Shown one piece after another: positions 1-6,204 of a DNA stretch of 6,204 bases (within the stretch, counting starts at the first letter, position 1; every line of letters starts with the position of its first letter). The stretch covers positions 1 through 6,204 of the forward strand of contig JAAYQY010000129.1 of the NCBI GenBank assembly GCA_012519125.1, given 5' to 3'. Under the pieces are notes generated by a model. The model worked only from the letters and a program-made list of their open reading frames with translations, was not told the DNA's origin and did not search any database. Source of the DNA: Spirochaetales bacterium. GTDB lineage: Bacteria; Spirochaetota; Spirochaetia; Sphaerochaetales; Sphaerochaetaceae. The position numbers were made by a program, and so were the translations under genes.

Positions 1-1
1 C

Positions 2-394
2 TCGTTCAACGGCAACACCGGCCCATACCTGCAATACATGGGGGCTCGCATCTCCAGCATGCTGCGCAAGTTTGAGTCAGACCACCAACATCTCCATGAG
101 ACGGCATTCGACAGCAGCTTGCTCTCTCTCAGTGATGAGCGTGAGCTGATCAAACAGCTAGCCCTCTATCCTGAGGTGGTGGAGAAGGCAGGCACTGAGT
201 ACGACCCTTCGCTGCTTTGTTCCTACTTGTATGACTTGAGCAAGCTTTTCAGCCGCTGGTACCATGACAACCAGGTGCTCAAGGCTGCAACGCCGGAATT
301 GGTGCGTGCCCGCATCGAGCTGTCGAAGATGGTCCTGCAAGTGTTGGTGAACGCCTTCGGCCTCATCGGAGTGCCGTTTCTCGCATCGATGTGA
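2..394 (+). CDS. argS: Arginyl-tRNA synthetase, C-terminal part (5' end outside window)
   Basis: This cytoplasmic class I aminoacyl-tRNA synthetase charges tRNA-Arg with arginine. Only the last 130 residues are visible, open from base 2. They begin with SFNGNTGPYLQY, the conserved stretch just before the anticodon-binding DALR domain of ArgS. The rest is the all-helical DALR domain: a YLYDLSKLFSRWYHDNQVL segment, then a closing helix with RARIELSKMVLQVL and the C-terminal GLIGVPFLASM, which matches the LLGI..P..M ending usual for the family. The ATG at 38 is internal, not a start. The TGA stop at 392-394 directly abuts the stop of the convergent TetR gene. No intrinsic terminator lies between the two genes. 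Identification is confident from the C-terminal motifs; the catalytic HIGH and KMSKS motifs lie outside the window. Confidence 0.93.
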   Translation, partial: SFNGNTGPYLQYMGARISSMLRKFESDHQHLHETAFDSSLLSLSDERELIKQLALYPEVVEKAGTEYDPSLLCSYLYDLSKLFSRWYHDNQVLKAATPELVRARIELSKMVLQVLVNAFGLIGVPFLASM

Positions 395-970
395 TCACGC
401 TCTTTGGTAGAGGGTGCAGAATCGGTTGACAAACCGCTCCTCCTCCCACTCCAGGTCCTCCTCCTCGTCGAGGAGGACTCTTCGTAGGAAGTGCTGGACA
501 ATGCAGCTGAAACTCAGCCGTGCAAGATCCAGATCTTCTATCACCAAACGTCCGCTTTCGTTGAGGCTTTCAAGCAATACGCCGCTCTGGCCGGCTAGCA
601 TCTCGTCCAGGGTGGTCTTGATGCGTCTTGCCTCAGGATGGGTGAAGGCCTCGGACTCGATGATCCGATAGAAGTAGCGCATCGGTTCGCCCTCATAGAC
701 GGTGTGCCAGTGCTCCATCGCCCTCATCAGGACTTCCGAGGCTTTGCCTTGGAGGCTGATGGTGGCCATTTGCTGGTAGGCGAGGGTGTTGCAGTAGGCA
801 AAGAGTTCTTCTATGAGCTCCTCACGGCTGGCAAAGTGATGAAAGATTGCCGCTTTGCTGATGGAATTTTCTTTGGCAAGAGCGGAGAGGGAGATGGCAT
901 CAAGGCCTTTCTCCGAGCCCATCTTGAGCAGTGAGAGAATGAGGTTTTGTTTCGTCAGTGTGGTATGCAT
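395..970 (-). CDS. TetR/AcrR-family transcriptional regulator
   Basis: This is a predicted one-component DNA-binding repressor of 191 residues. The N-terminal HTH spans about residues 9-57: KMGSEKGLDAISLSALAKEN, then the recognition helix region SKAAIFHHF and REELIEELF, the classic TetR layout. The remainder is a helical ligand/dimerisation domain of normal length, ending in an acidic patch (LLDEEEDLEWEEERF). The frame stays open to a TTG at 1027, which would add 19 residues. I choose the ATG at 968-970 because it places the HTH at the usual distance from the N terminus, and because the extra 19 codons coincide with a promoter and palindromic operator. No Shine-Dalgarno sequence precedes this ATG, so the mRNA may be leaderless. 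No obvious target gene is adjacent; autoregulation is the best inference. The ligand is unknown. Confidence 0.88.
   Translation of the reverse strand: MHTTLTKQNLILSLLKMGSEKGLDAISLSALAKENSISKAAIFHHFASREELIEELFAYCNTLAYQQMATISLQGKASEVLMRAMEHWHTVYEGEPMRYFYRIIESEAFTHPEARRIKTTLDEMLAGQSGVLLESLNESGRLVIEDLDLARLSFSCIVQHFLRRVLLDEEEDLEWEEERFVNRFCTLYQRA
454..479. other. Strong hairpin inside the 3' part of the TetR gene
   Basis: GTCCTCCTC (455-463) and GAGGAGGAC (470-478) are perfect nine-base inverted repeats around the loop CTCGTC, with an extra possible G-U pair at 454/479. The hairpin arises within the codons for the acidic run DEEED and is about 60 bases past the argS stop. There is no T-tract on either side, so it is not a canonical terminator; it may only reflect codon composition. 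Confidence 0.35.
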
Positions 971-975
971 AGTTG

Positions 976-1005
976 ATACTAACCTATCGGTCGGTAAGTT
1001 TTCAA
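976..1005 (-). promoter_or_regulatory. Candidate promoter of the TetR-family gene
   Basis: Read on the minus strand, a -35 TTGAAA (1005-1000, five of six consensus bases) is followed by an 18-base spacer and a -10 TAGTAT (981-976, four of six). Transcription would start at about 970, essentially at the ATG of the TetR gene. The spacer contains the palindromic operator, so repressor binding would block polymerase. This is inferred from sequence only. Confidence 0.5.
981..1000. promoter_or_regulatory. Candidate TetR-type operator palindrome
   Basis: The 20-base site AACCTATCGGTCGGTAAGTT is an imperfect inverted repeat in which 14 of 20 positions match its reverse complement. Its core CTATCGGTCGGTAAG resembles the ACCGACCGGTCGGT-like operators common for TetR/AcrR regulators. 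It sits just upstream of the TetR ATG, inside the spacer of that gene's likely promoter, which fits negative autoregulation. It is about 48 bases upstream of the rplU -35 box, so an effect on rplU is less likely. A second arm pair, AGTTGA (971-976) and TCAACT (1002-1007), flanks it. Confidence 0.6.
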
Positions 1006-1047
1006 CTGCTTTTTCTTTGTTTTTCAATCAATTATCTAAAAATGTTG

Positions 1048-1077
1048 TTGAACCTATTTGCGAAATTGTGGTATAAG
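1048..1077 (+). promoter_or_regulatory. Candidate promoter of the rplU operon
   Basis: A -35 TTGAAC (1048-1053) and a -10 TATAAG (1072-1077) are separated by 18 bases. The TGG just before the -10 gives an extended -10 element (TGGTATAAG). The predicted transcript starts near 1083-1085 and has a leader of about 30 bases. That is too short for an autoregulatory L21-type leader structure, and none is apparent. It would drive the whole rplU-rsfS cluster. Confidence 0.55.
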
Positions 1078-1114
1078 GGACGAGCACAAACTAAACCTAA
1101 GGATGAATATCGAC

Positions 1115-1429
1115 ATGTACGCACTTGTAGAGATTCTCGGAAAGCAGTACAAGGCCGTCGAAGGGGAAACCGTTCAGGTTGATCATATCAGCCAGAGTGA
1201 AGCCGGTTCCGCTCTTGAGTACGCCACCGTTCTCGCCATTGTGGATGAGAACAATGCAAAGTTTGGCACCCCGTATGTAGCCGATGCGGTTGTCAAGGCA
1301 ACCCTCGTTGGAGATTTGAAGGGTGACAAGATCAGAGTGTTCAAGAAGAAGCGCCGCAAGGGCTATCGAAGGACCCAGGGGCATCGCCAGCGGTACTCCC
1401 TGATCACGATCGACAAGATCATTGCATAA
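1115..1429 (+). CDS. rplU: 50S ribosomal protein L21 (bL21)
   Basis: L21 is a structural protein of the large ribosomal subunit that binds 23S rRNA. The 104-residue product has the usual length (about 103) and start, [22 protein letters not shown], and it ends with the basic C-terminal signature [26 protein letters not shown]. In-frame starts at 1058 and 1103 (MNIDMYAL) exist. The ATG at 1115 fits the family N terminus and has AAGGA at 1099-1103, an 11-base spacing that is slightly long. It is the first gene of the operon and its TAA stop overlaps the Shine-Dalgarno sequence of rpmA. As in most bacteria it is paired with L27, here without the prp protease gene that separates the pair in Firmicutes. 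Confidence 0.96.
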   Translation: MYALVEILGKQYKAVEGETVQVDHISQSEAGSALEYATVLAIVDENNAKFGTPYVADAVVKATLVGDLKGDKIRVFKKKRRKGYRRTQGHRQRYSLITIDKIIA

Positions 1430-1435
1430 GGAGGA
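1427..1435 (+). promoter_or_regulatory. Strong ribosome binding site of rpmA overlapping the rplU stop
   Basis: TAAGGAGGA includes both the TAA stop of rplU and a near-perfect Shine-Dalgarno sequence, seven bases ahead of the rpmA ATG. It is the strongest ribosome binding site in the operon and favours coupled translation of L21 and L27. Confidence 0.8.
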
Positions 1436-1441
1436 CTGAAG

Positions 1442-2807
<1,366 letters not shown>

Positions 2808-2817
2808 GAGGGGCTTG

Positions 2818-3456
2818 GTGGCACAGGCAGTACCCACTGCAATGGTGGGAGGGAGTTTTGATCCGGTACACCTGGGGCATCTGCATCTGGTGCATACGGT
2901 TGCTGCCTCCACCGTGTATCGCCGGTTCATTTTTGTTCCGGTGGCACGGAACAACTTCAAGCAGGAAGCACGCACAGCTGATGCAGACCATCGCATGAAC
3001 ATGCTGGGTCTTGCCTTTGCAACCTATCGAGAGCGCTATCCAGACGATCCAGAACTCGAGTTTGTCTTTGAGGAGTGTGAACTCCAACGGGGTGGCATCT
3101 CCTACACCTACGATACGGTCAAACACCTCTATCTCAACTACCCGATAAAGGGTAGGCTGGCAGTGGTCATGGGAGATGATCTCGTCCAGAGTTTGGACAA
3201 GTGGCATGCCTATGAGCAACTGAAAGAGTTGGTCAGGTTTGTGGTGATCAGGCGAAACAGTGCGCAAAGCTTCTTCGCAGATCCCGGTGCAGACTTGCTC
3301 TATCTGGAAAACCCCCTGCTCGAGGATAGTTCCACCAAGATCCGAGAGGCGTTGATGGCCTTGGGTGAGGGGCAGTTGCTTTCTCCTGAAATTGCTTCCC
3401 TGATGCCCAAGGAGGTTGCATCGTATGTCAACGTGCATCGACTGTACCGCTCTTGA
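2818..3456 (+). CDS. nadD: Nicotinate-nucleotide adenylyltransferase
   Basis: NadD transfers AMP from ATP to nicotinate mononucleotide, giving deamido-NAD, the penultimate step of NAD synthesis. The 212-residue product shows the nucleotidyltransferase start GGSFDPVHLGH (HxGH at 18-21), RGGISYTYDT (family GxSYTxDT), VMGDDLVQSLDKWHAYEQL (the GxDxxxxxxxW segment) and SSTKIR at 171-176, the family SSTxIR motif. I choose the GTG at 2818: the Shine-Dalgarno AGGAGG (2806-2811), which overlaps the obg stop, is six bases away. The TTG at 2815 would leave only three bases, and the ATG at 2842 would put the start almost on the active-site motif with no leading strand. The ending ASYVNVHRLYRS is family-like, so the 32-base overlap with yqeK is real. 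Confidence 0.95.
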   Translation: MAQAVPTAMVGGSFDPVHLGHLHLVHTVAASTVYRRFIFVPVARNNFKQEARTADADHRMNMLGLAFATYRERYPDDPELEFVFEECELQRGGISYTYDTVKHLYLNYPIKGRLAVVMGDDLVQSLDKWHAYEQLKELVRFVVIRRNSAQSFFADPGADLLYLENPLLEDSSTKIREALMALGEGQLLSPEIASLMPKEVASYVNVHRLYRS

Positions 3457-4009
3457 GGCTGAACTCAGAAGCACATTGAGTGAAAAACGCTTGGTGCACA
3501 GCCTGGCAGTGAGTCAGACGTGCAAGGAGCTCTCCTTCCAGTATGGTGAAGAGCTGGATGAGAACATACTGTCAGCATGTGGTCTGATGCACGATATGGC
3601 CAGGGAGTGGGATGGGCAGAAATTGCTCTCCTACGCATATGATCACAGCCTGGTCTTGGAGGATGAGGAGTGGGCGTATCCTGTCCTGCTCCATGCTCCG
3701 GTTGCCGCAGATTTGCTGGCCAAACGAGGCTTTCCGGCCCAACTGTGCCTTGCAGTGCGGCACCATAGCCTGGGAAGTATTGCAATGGGGCGGATGGGTT
3801 TGGTTCTCTACCTTGCCGACTACCTTGAGCCGAACCGCAGCCACCTGGACAAGCAAATCAGACAACAGCTGCTCAAAGCCCCGACATTGGAGCGGCTCTG
3901 TCTGCTTGTGATGGAGATGGAAGGTCAGTATTTGCAGAAGAAGGGGAAAGTGCGAGCGAAAGTGAGTCAGACCCTCTACGAGTATGTGCAAGGGGGAGGG
4001 AGACTGTGA
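3425..4009 (+). CDS. yqeK: HD-domain hydrolase, YqeK family (probable symmetrical Ap4A hydrolase)
   Basis: YqeK proteins are metal-dependent HD-superfamily enzymes; characterised members split diadenosine tetraphosphate into two ADP. The 194-residue product has the expected ligands in order: H25 (RLVHSLAV), H56-D57 (GLMHDMAREW), H90 (LLHAPVAADLL), H113-H114 (AVRHHSLGS) and D132 (YLADYLEPNR, matching the family YLADYIEPxR). I choose the ATG at 3425, nine bases after GGAGG (3411-3415), over the TTG at 3416. Its start lies inside nadD, overlapping by 32 bases in another frame, and nadD-yqeK is a conserved neighbour pair in many bacteria. The stop TGA overlaps the GTG start of the next gene. Family assignment is firm; the Ap4A activity is taken from homologues. 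Confidence 0.92.
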   Translation: MSTCIDCTALEAELRSTLSEKRLVHSLAVSQTCKELSFQYGEELDENILSACGLMHDMAREWDGQKLLSYAYDHSLVLEDEEWAYPVLLHAPVAADLLAKRGFPAQLCLAVRHHSLGSIAMGRMGLVLYLADYLEPNRSHLDKQIRQQLLKAPTLERLCLLVMEMEGQYLQKKGKVRAKVSQTLYEYVQGGGRL

Positions 4010-4602
4010 GAAAGGGCGTTTTGGCCATATGCACCCTCCTTTTGCTTGTCTCCTGTTCATCTGGCAGCCGCACATCCCAAGCCTTCTATGGCCTGTATGA
4101 GCAAGAGATGGCCTTGGTAGCTTTTGCACAGAAGGGGAGGTTGGCGGTTATCCTGCTTCCTCCCTCTTTGATCGATTCCTATGCTGAGCATACTGCATTG
4201 GATGCAAGCAAGGCGTTTGTCAATCTGGTGGGCCTTCCCTCAAGCAAGGTGGTTGCGACTTCCAAAGAGACGTATCTTGGGCTGCAAACGCTTTTGACTA
4301 CGCTTGCAGCCACTTCCAGAGGTGTGGAAGTGGCTCTCGTTGACGATCAAGTACGTCTTGAAGTATTGGCAGAGAGTGCAGGATACTTGAGAAAAACAGA
4401 GTTGGCCGATACACTGGCTCAAGTCAGCGGCTTGGAGGATCCTCTTGCCTCCTTGCAAACTATCAAAGAGGTACAGGTCCTGGATATGAGGACCGTGATG
4501 GAACAGAACACGGAAACAATCGACTGGGATGGCGTACAGGCATACCTCAAGCAGTATCTTGAGATGGTGAGGCGCTACCAGCTAAGGAGTAGAGAGAGAT
4601 GA
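4006..4602 (+). CDS. Predicted lipoprotein of unknown function in the LCP-gene position
   Basis: I do not recognise this 198-residue protein with certainty. It begins with a short lipoprotein signal, MRKGVLAICTLLLLVSC: a basic start, a hydrophobic core and a lipobox LVSC with Cys17 as the lipidation site. The mature part has alternating hydrophobic strands and helices (GRLAVILLPPSLID; KAFVNLVGLPSSKVV; GLQTLLTTLAATSRGVEVALVDD) and a charged C-terminal helix. In many bacteria a LytR-CpsA-Psr gene lies between yqeK and rsfS. The segment from KAFVNLVGLP to GVEVALV loosely resembles the LCP stretch 'lLGIpidyyv...lvdalGGVevdv', but the SIPRDT arginine motif is missing. A degenerate or strongly diverged LCP protein is therefore possible but unproven. 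The GTG start overlaps the yqeK stop (GTGA) and has GGAGG at 3995-3999; the stop overlaps the rsfS start (ATGA). Confidence 0.85.
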   Translation: MRKGVLAICTLLLLVSCSSGSRTSQAFYGLYEQEMALVAFAQKGRLAVILLPPSLIDSYAEHTALDASKAFVNLVGLPSSKVVATSKETYLGLQTLLTTLAATSRGVEVALVDDQVRLEVLAESAGYLRKTELADTLAQVSGLEDPLASLQTIKEVQVLDMRTVMEQNTETIDWDGVQAYLKQYLEMVRRYQLRSRER

Positions 4603-4937
4603 ATGAATTGGTACTGGGCAATGCAAAAATGATCGCCCAATTTTTAGAGGACCATAAGTGTAAGGACATCAGTGTTCTTGATGTAAGCGAAGAGTGCTCC
4701 TGGGCTGATTGCTTCATCATTGCAACCGTCTCCAGTGTAGGTCATCTGCGCGGTGTTGCACACGAGTTGTGGGGTGAGTTGAACACAATCGGACTGGAGG
4801 TCGCAAACCGTCACAAGAAGCCTTCCGGCGATGGCTGGGAGCTGGTTGACTGTGGTGATATCGTGATACACCTCATGAGCAGCGAGCTGAGAGAGTTCTA
4901 TTCACTGGAGAAACTCTGGCAGAAGCGAGAGATGTAA
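4599..4937 (+). CDS. rsfS: Ribosomal silencing factor RsfS (Iojap/DUF143)
   Basis: RsfS binds L14 on the 50S subunit and prevents 30S-50S joining, lowering translation under nutrient stress. The 112-residue product is full length and carries the family pattern: KDISVLDVSEECSWADCFIIAT near the N terminus, SSVGHLRGVAHELW, then GWELVDCGDIVIHLMSS and the closing REFYSLEKLW. In place of the usual ATGxS loop it reads ATVSS, and the usual EG before the central W is replaced by a basic stretch, NRHKKPSGDGW. Its ATG overlaps the TGA of the lipoprotein gene by four bases; the Shine-Dalgarno AAGGAG is at 4584-4589. It is the last gene of the operon and its TAA abuts the stop of the convergent LacI-type gene. 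Confidence 0.95.
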   Translation: MNELVLGNAKMIAQFLEDHKCKDISVLDVSEECSWADCFIIATVSSVGHLRGVAHELWGELNTIGLEVANRHKKPSGDGWELVDCGDIVIHLMSSELREFYSLEKLWQKREM

Positions 4938-5966
4938 TCAGTCCTCGATATTCTCCCGGATCTTGATGAAGGTCCGGGTGATGGTGTCCACGACAGGGTC
5001 TTGCTGATTCATCAGATGGAAGAACAACTTCTGGATGGCCTCATACCCCTGTCGGTGCGGCTCTTGGCAGAGTGTGCAGGTAATGATTCCTTCACGCACC
5101 AAGTCTTTGGTTGAAGGGATATCATCAAAACTCAAAACCTTCAGGTTTTTCCCTTTTCCTGCCTGTTTGACCGCCCTGCAGGCTCCTTGTACACCGGCAG
5201 CGGTGATATACACACAGTTTGTTTCCGGATGTGCTTCCAAGCGTGAGAGCGTTTTTTGGTAGGCTTGTTCGTCATCATCGAGACTTTCATAGGTATCGAT
5301 GATGGTGTGCTCAAGCCCACGCTCAGAAAGGCCCTGCAGGAAACCCATGATCCGCTGCTGATGTCCTTTCATGTTGAAGGAGCCGGTGATGATGAGAATG
5401 TTCTGAGTTTCCTTGCATGCGAGGGCGAGGAGCCCGCTTGCTGTTTTCCCGGCCAAGAAGTAGTCGGGTCCGACATAGCAGAGGCGGTGAGTATTGCTGA
5501 TGTCAGTGTTTACGGTGACGACCGTAGTGCCGGCGGCAGTCAGTCGGTCAACAGCCTCGATGACCGGTTCCACGTCGATGGTTGTCAAACACAACCCATC
5601 ATAGTGTTTCCGATGCAGTTGATCGATCATATGCAGATGCACCGAGCGATCGAAAGACTTCACTTCGTAGATATCAACACTCACCCCAAAATCAGAGAGT
5701 TCACGTTCTGCTTGGCGAAAACCTGCGATGACATCCACAAAAAAGGGGTTCCCGATACTGGGAAGCAGACACCCGATTCTCAGCGGTTGTTTGCGGGTGG
5801 CCAACGCTTTGCCTGCGAGGTTGGGGATGAACCCCAACTCCTTGGCAATGGTGCGAACCTGCTGGGCAACCTCTTCATTCACCCCTTTGCGATTGTGCAG
5901 GACCCTATCCACCGTTCCTCGTGAGACCCCTGCTTTCTTTGCAATATCCCTAATTGTTACAGCCAT
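4938..5966 (-). CDS. LacI-family transcriptional regulator with RbsB-like sensor domain
   Basis: This is a sugar-responsive repressor or activator of 342 residues. Residues 3-22 form the HTH (TIRDIAKKAGVSRGTVDRVL) and PNLAGKALATRK (about 48-59) is the hinge helix. From residue 62 a periplasmic-binding-protein-like domain follows (LRIGCLLPSIGNPFFVDVIAGF; GTTVVTVNTDI; YVGPDYFLAGKTASGLL; LKVLSFDD), of the ribose-binding type. The recognition helix has RGTVD where LacI itself has YQTVS. The ATG at 5966-5964 is preceded by AGAAGGA (5978-5972) at a good distance. It lies 52 bases after the end of a sugar ABC permease gene on the same strand, with no terminator between them, so it probably belongs to and regulates that transport operon. 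The inducer cannot be read from the sequence. Confidence 0.94.
   Translation of the reverse strand: MAVTIRDIAKKAGVSRGTVDRVLHNRKGVNEEVAQQVRTIAKELGFIPNLAGKALATRKQPLRIGCLLPSIGNPFFVDVIAGFRQAERELSDFGVSVDIYEVKSFDRSVHLHMIDQLHRKHYDGLCLTTIDVEPVIEAVDRLTAAGTTVVTVNTDISNTHRLCYVGPDYFLAGKTASGLLALACKETQNILIITGSFNMKGHQQRIMGFLQGLSERGLEHTIIDTYESLDDDEQAYQKTLSRLEAHPETNCVYITAAGVQGACRAVKQAGKGKNLKVLSFDDIPSTKDLVREGIITCTLCQEPHRQGYEAIQKLFFHLMNQQDPVVDTITRTFIKIRENIED
4955..4978. terminator. Candidate hairpin for stopping convergent transcription
   Basis: CCCGGATCTT (4955-4964) pairs with AAGGTCCGGG (4969-4978) around a GATG tetraloop. The ten-base stem is GC-rich and includes one G-U wobble. It begins 18 bases after the rsfS stop, inside the last codons of the LacI-type gene. 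No T-tract follows on either strand, so it is not a textbook intrinsic terminator. It may act as a 3' end stabiliser, a pause site or part of a factor-dependent terminator. Confidence 0.35.
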
Positions 5967-5974
5967 GGTTTTCC

Positions 5975-5987
5975 TTCTCTGGGAGAA
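5975..5987 (-). promoter_or_regulatory. Small inverted repeat beside the LacI-gene ribosome binding site
   Basis: TTCTC and GAGAA are separated by three bases and lie just before the LacI-type start. On the minus-strand transcript the 3' arm GAGAA runs into the AAGGA Shine-Dalgarno sequence, so the stem would mask part of it. It could also be a short operator half-site pair. A weak promoter-like pair, TTGCTT and TATTCT with 17 bases between, precedes it in the same 52-base gap. All of this is tentative. Confidence 0.25.
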
Positions 5988-6018
5988 TAGATGACTTCAT
6001 ACAGGGAAGCAAGACTGT

Positions 6019-6204
6019 CTAACTGGATTTCACGCGCTTTTTGCTCAGCACGTCAAATACAACTGCAGCGAGCACAACGATGCCCTTTACCGCACGTTGC
6101 CAGTTGGCATCGATGCCAAGGATGGACATGCCGTTGTTCAGAACGCCCATGAAGATGGCTCCGATGATTGCTCCTCCAACCGTACCGGTTCCGCCATAGG
6201 CGGA
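6019..6204 (-). CDS. Sugar ABC transporter permease (RbsC/XylH-like), C-terminal end
   Basis: Only the last 61 residues and the TAG stop are inside the window; the 5' part lies beyond 6204. The fragment opens SAYGGTGTVGGAIIGAIFMG, continues VLNNGMSILGIDANWQRAVKG and closes with a transmembrane helix IVVLAAVVFDVLSKKRVKSS. This is the typical end of inner-membrane permeases of the BPD_transp_2 class, which import ribose, xylose, galactose and similar sugars together with a binding protein and a double-domain ATPase. The NNGMSILGI.....Q..VKG.V...AV.FD pattern is closest to XylH-like members, but the sugar cannot be fixed from the fragment. The downstream LacI-type gene is its likely regulator. 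Confidence 0.9.
   Translation of the reverse strand, partial: SAYGGTGTVGGAIIGAIFMGVLNNGMSILGIDANWQRAVKGIVVLAAVVFDVLSKKRVKSS

Noticed and set aside
1028..1114. L21-type autoregulatory leader RNA
   Set aside because: The likely transcript leader is only about 30 bases and shows no stable stem-loop; this leader class is known from Firmicutes.
973..1182. Short plus-strand frames between the TetR gene and rplU as possible small proteins
   Set aside because: They lack a ribosome binding site and run through the rplU promoter and into rplU in another frame.
5256..5924. Plus-strand open frame of 222 codons opposite the LacI-type gene
   Set aside because: The LacI-family protein on the other strand is clear over its whole length; this frame has no domain signature.

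Overview
The window looks like a stretch of chromosomal core genome from a spirochaete. I infer Sphaerochaetaceae with moderate confidence. The grounds are the gene order rplU-rpmA-obg-nadD-yqeK-lipoprotein-rsfS, an L27 that starts directly at MAHKKGGG with no cleavable N-terminal extension and no adjacent prp gene, and a LacI-type regulator of the 'RGTVDRVLHNRKGV' style next to a ribose/xylose-class ABC permease. No database search was possible. There are no rRNA or tRNA genes, CRISPR arrays, insertion sequences or phage genes.

Layout. Positions 2-394 (+) hold the 3' end of argS. It runs stop-to-stop into a TetR-family regulator on the minus strand (395-970). The 971-1114 gap carries a self-regulated-looking TetR promoter/operator and a separate promoter for the ribosomal operon. 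Positions 1115-4937 (+) are one tightly packed operon: rplU, rpmA, obg, nadD, yqeK, a small lipoprotein gene and rsfS. The last three junctions overlap by 32, 4 and 4 bases. The operon again meets a minus-strand regulator stop-to-stop: a LacI-family gene (4938-5966). Upstream of that gene on the same strand is the C-terminal end of a sugar ABC transporter permease (6019-6204).

How the genes fit together. rplU, rpmA, obg and rsfS all act on the large ribosomal subunit: two structural proteins, an assembly GTPase and a silencing factor that blocks subunit joining. nadD and yqeK are nucleotide-metabolism partners (NAD synthesis; probable Ap4A hydrolysis). The lipoprotein gene sits where many bacteria carry a LytR-CpsA-Psr (LCP) gene and is the least explained gene here. 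The LacI regulator probably controls the sugar transporter operon it follows.

Most of the window is ordinary core genome, and I see no clear undescribed system. The points worth a second look are the lipoprotein in the LCP slot, the TetR gene whose operator lies inside its own promoter with a possibly leaderless mRNA, two zero-gap convergent junctions with strong hairpins inside the opposing genes, and non-canonical G4/G5 motifs in Obg.
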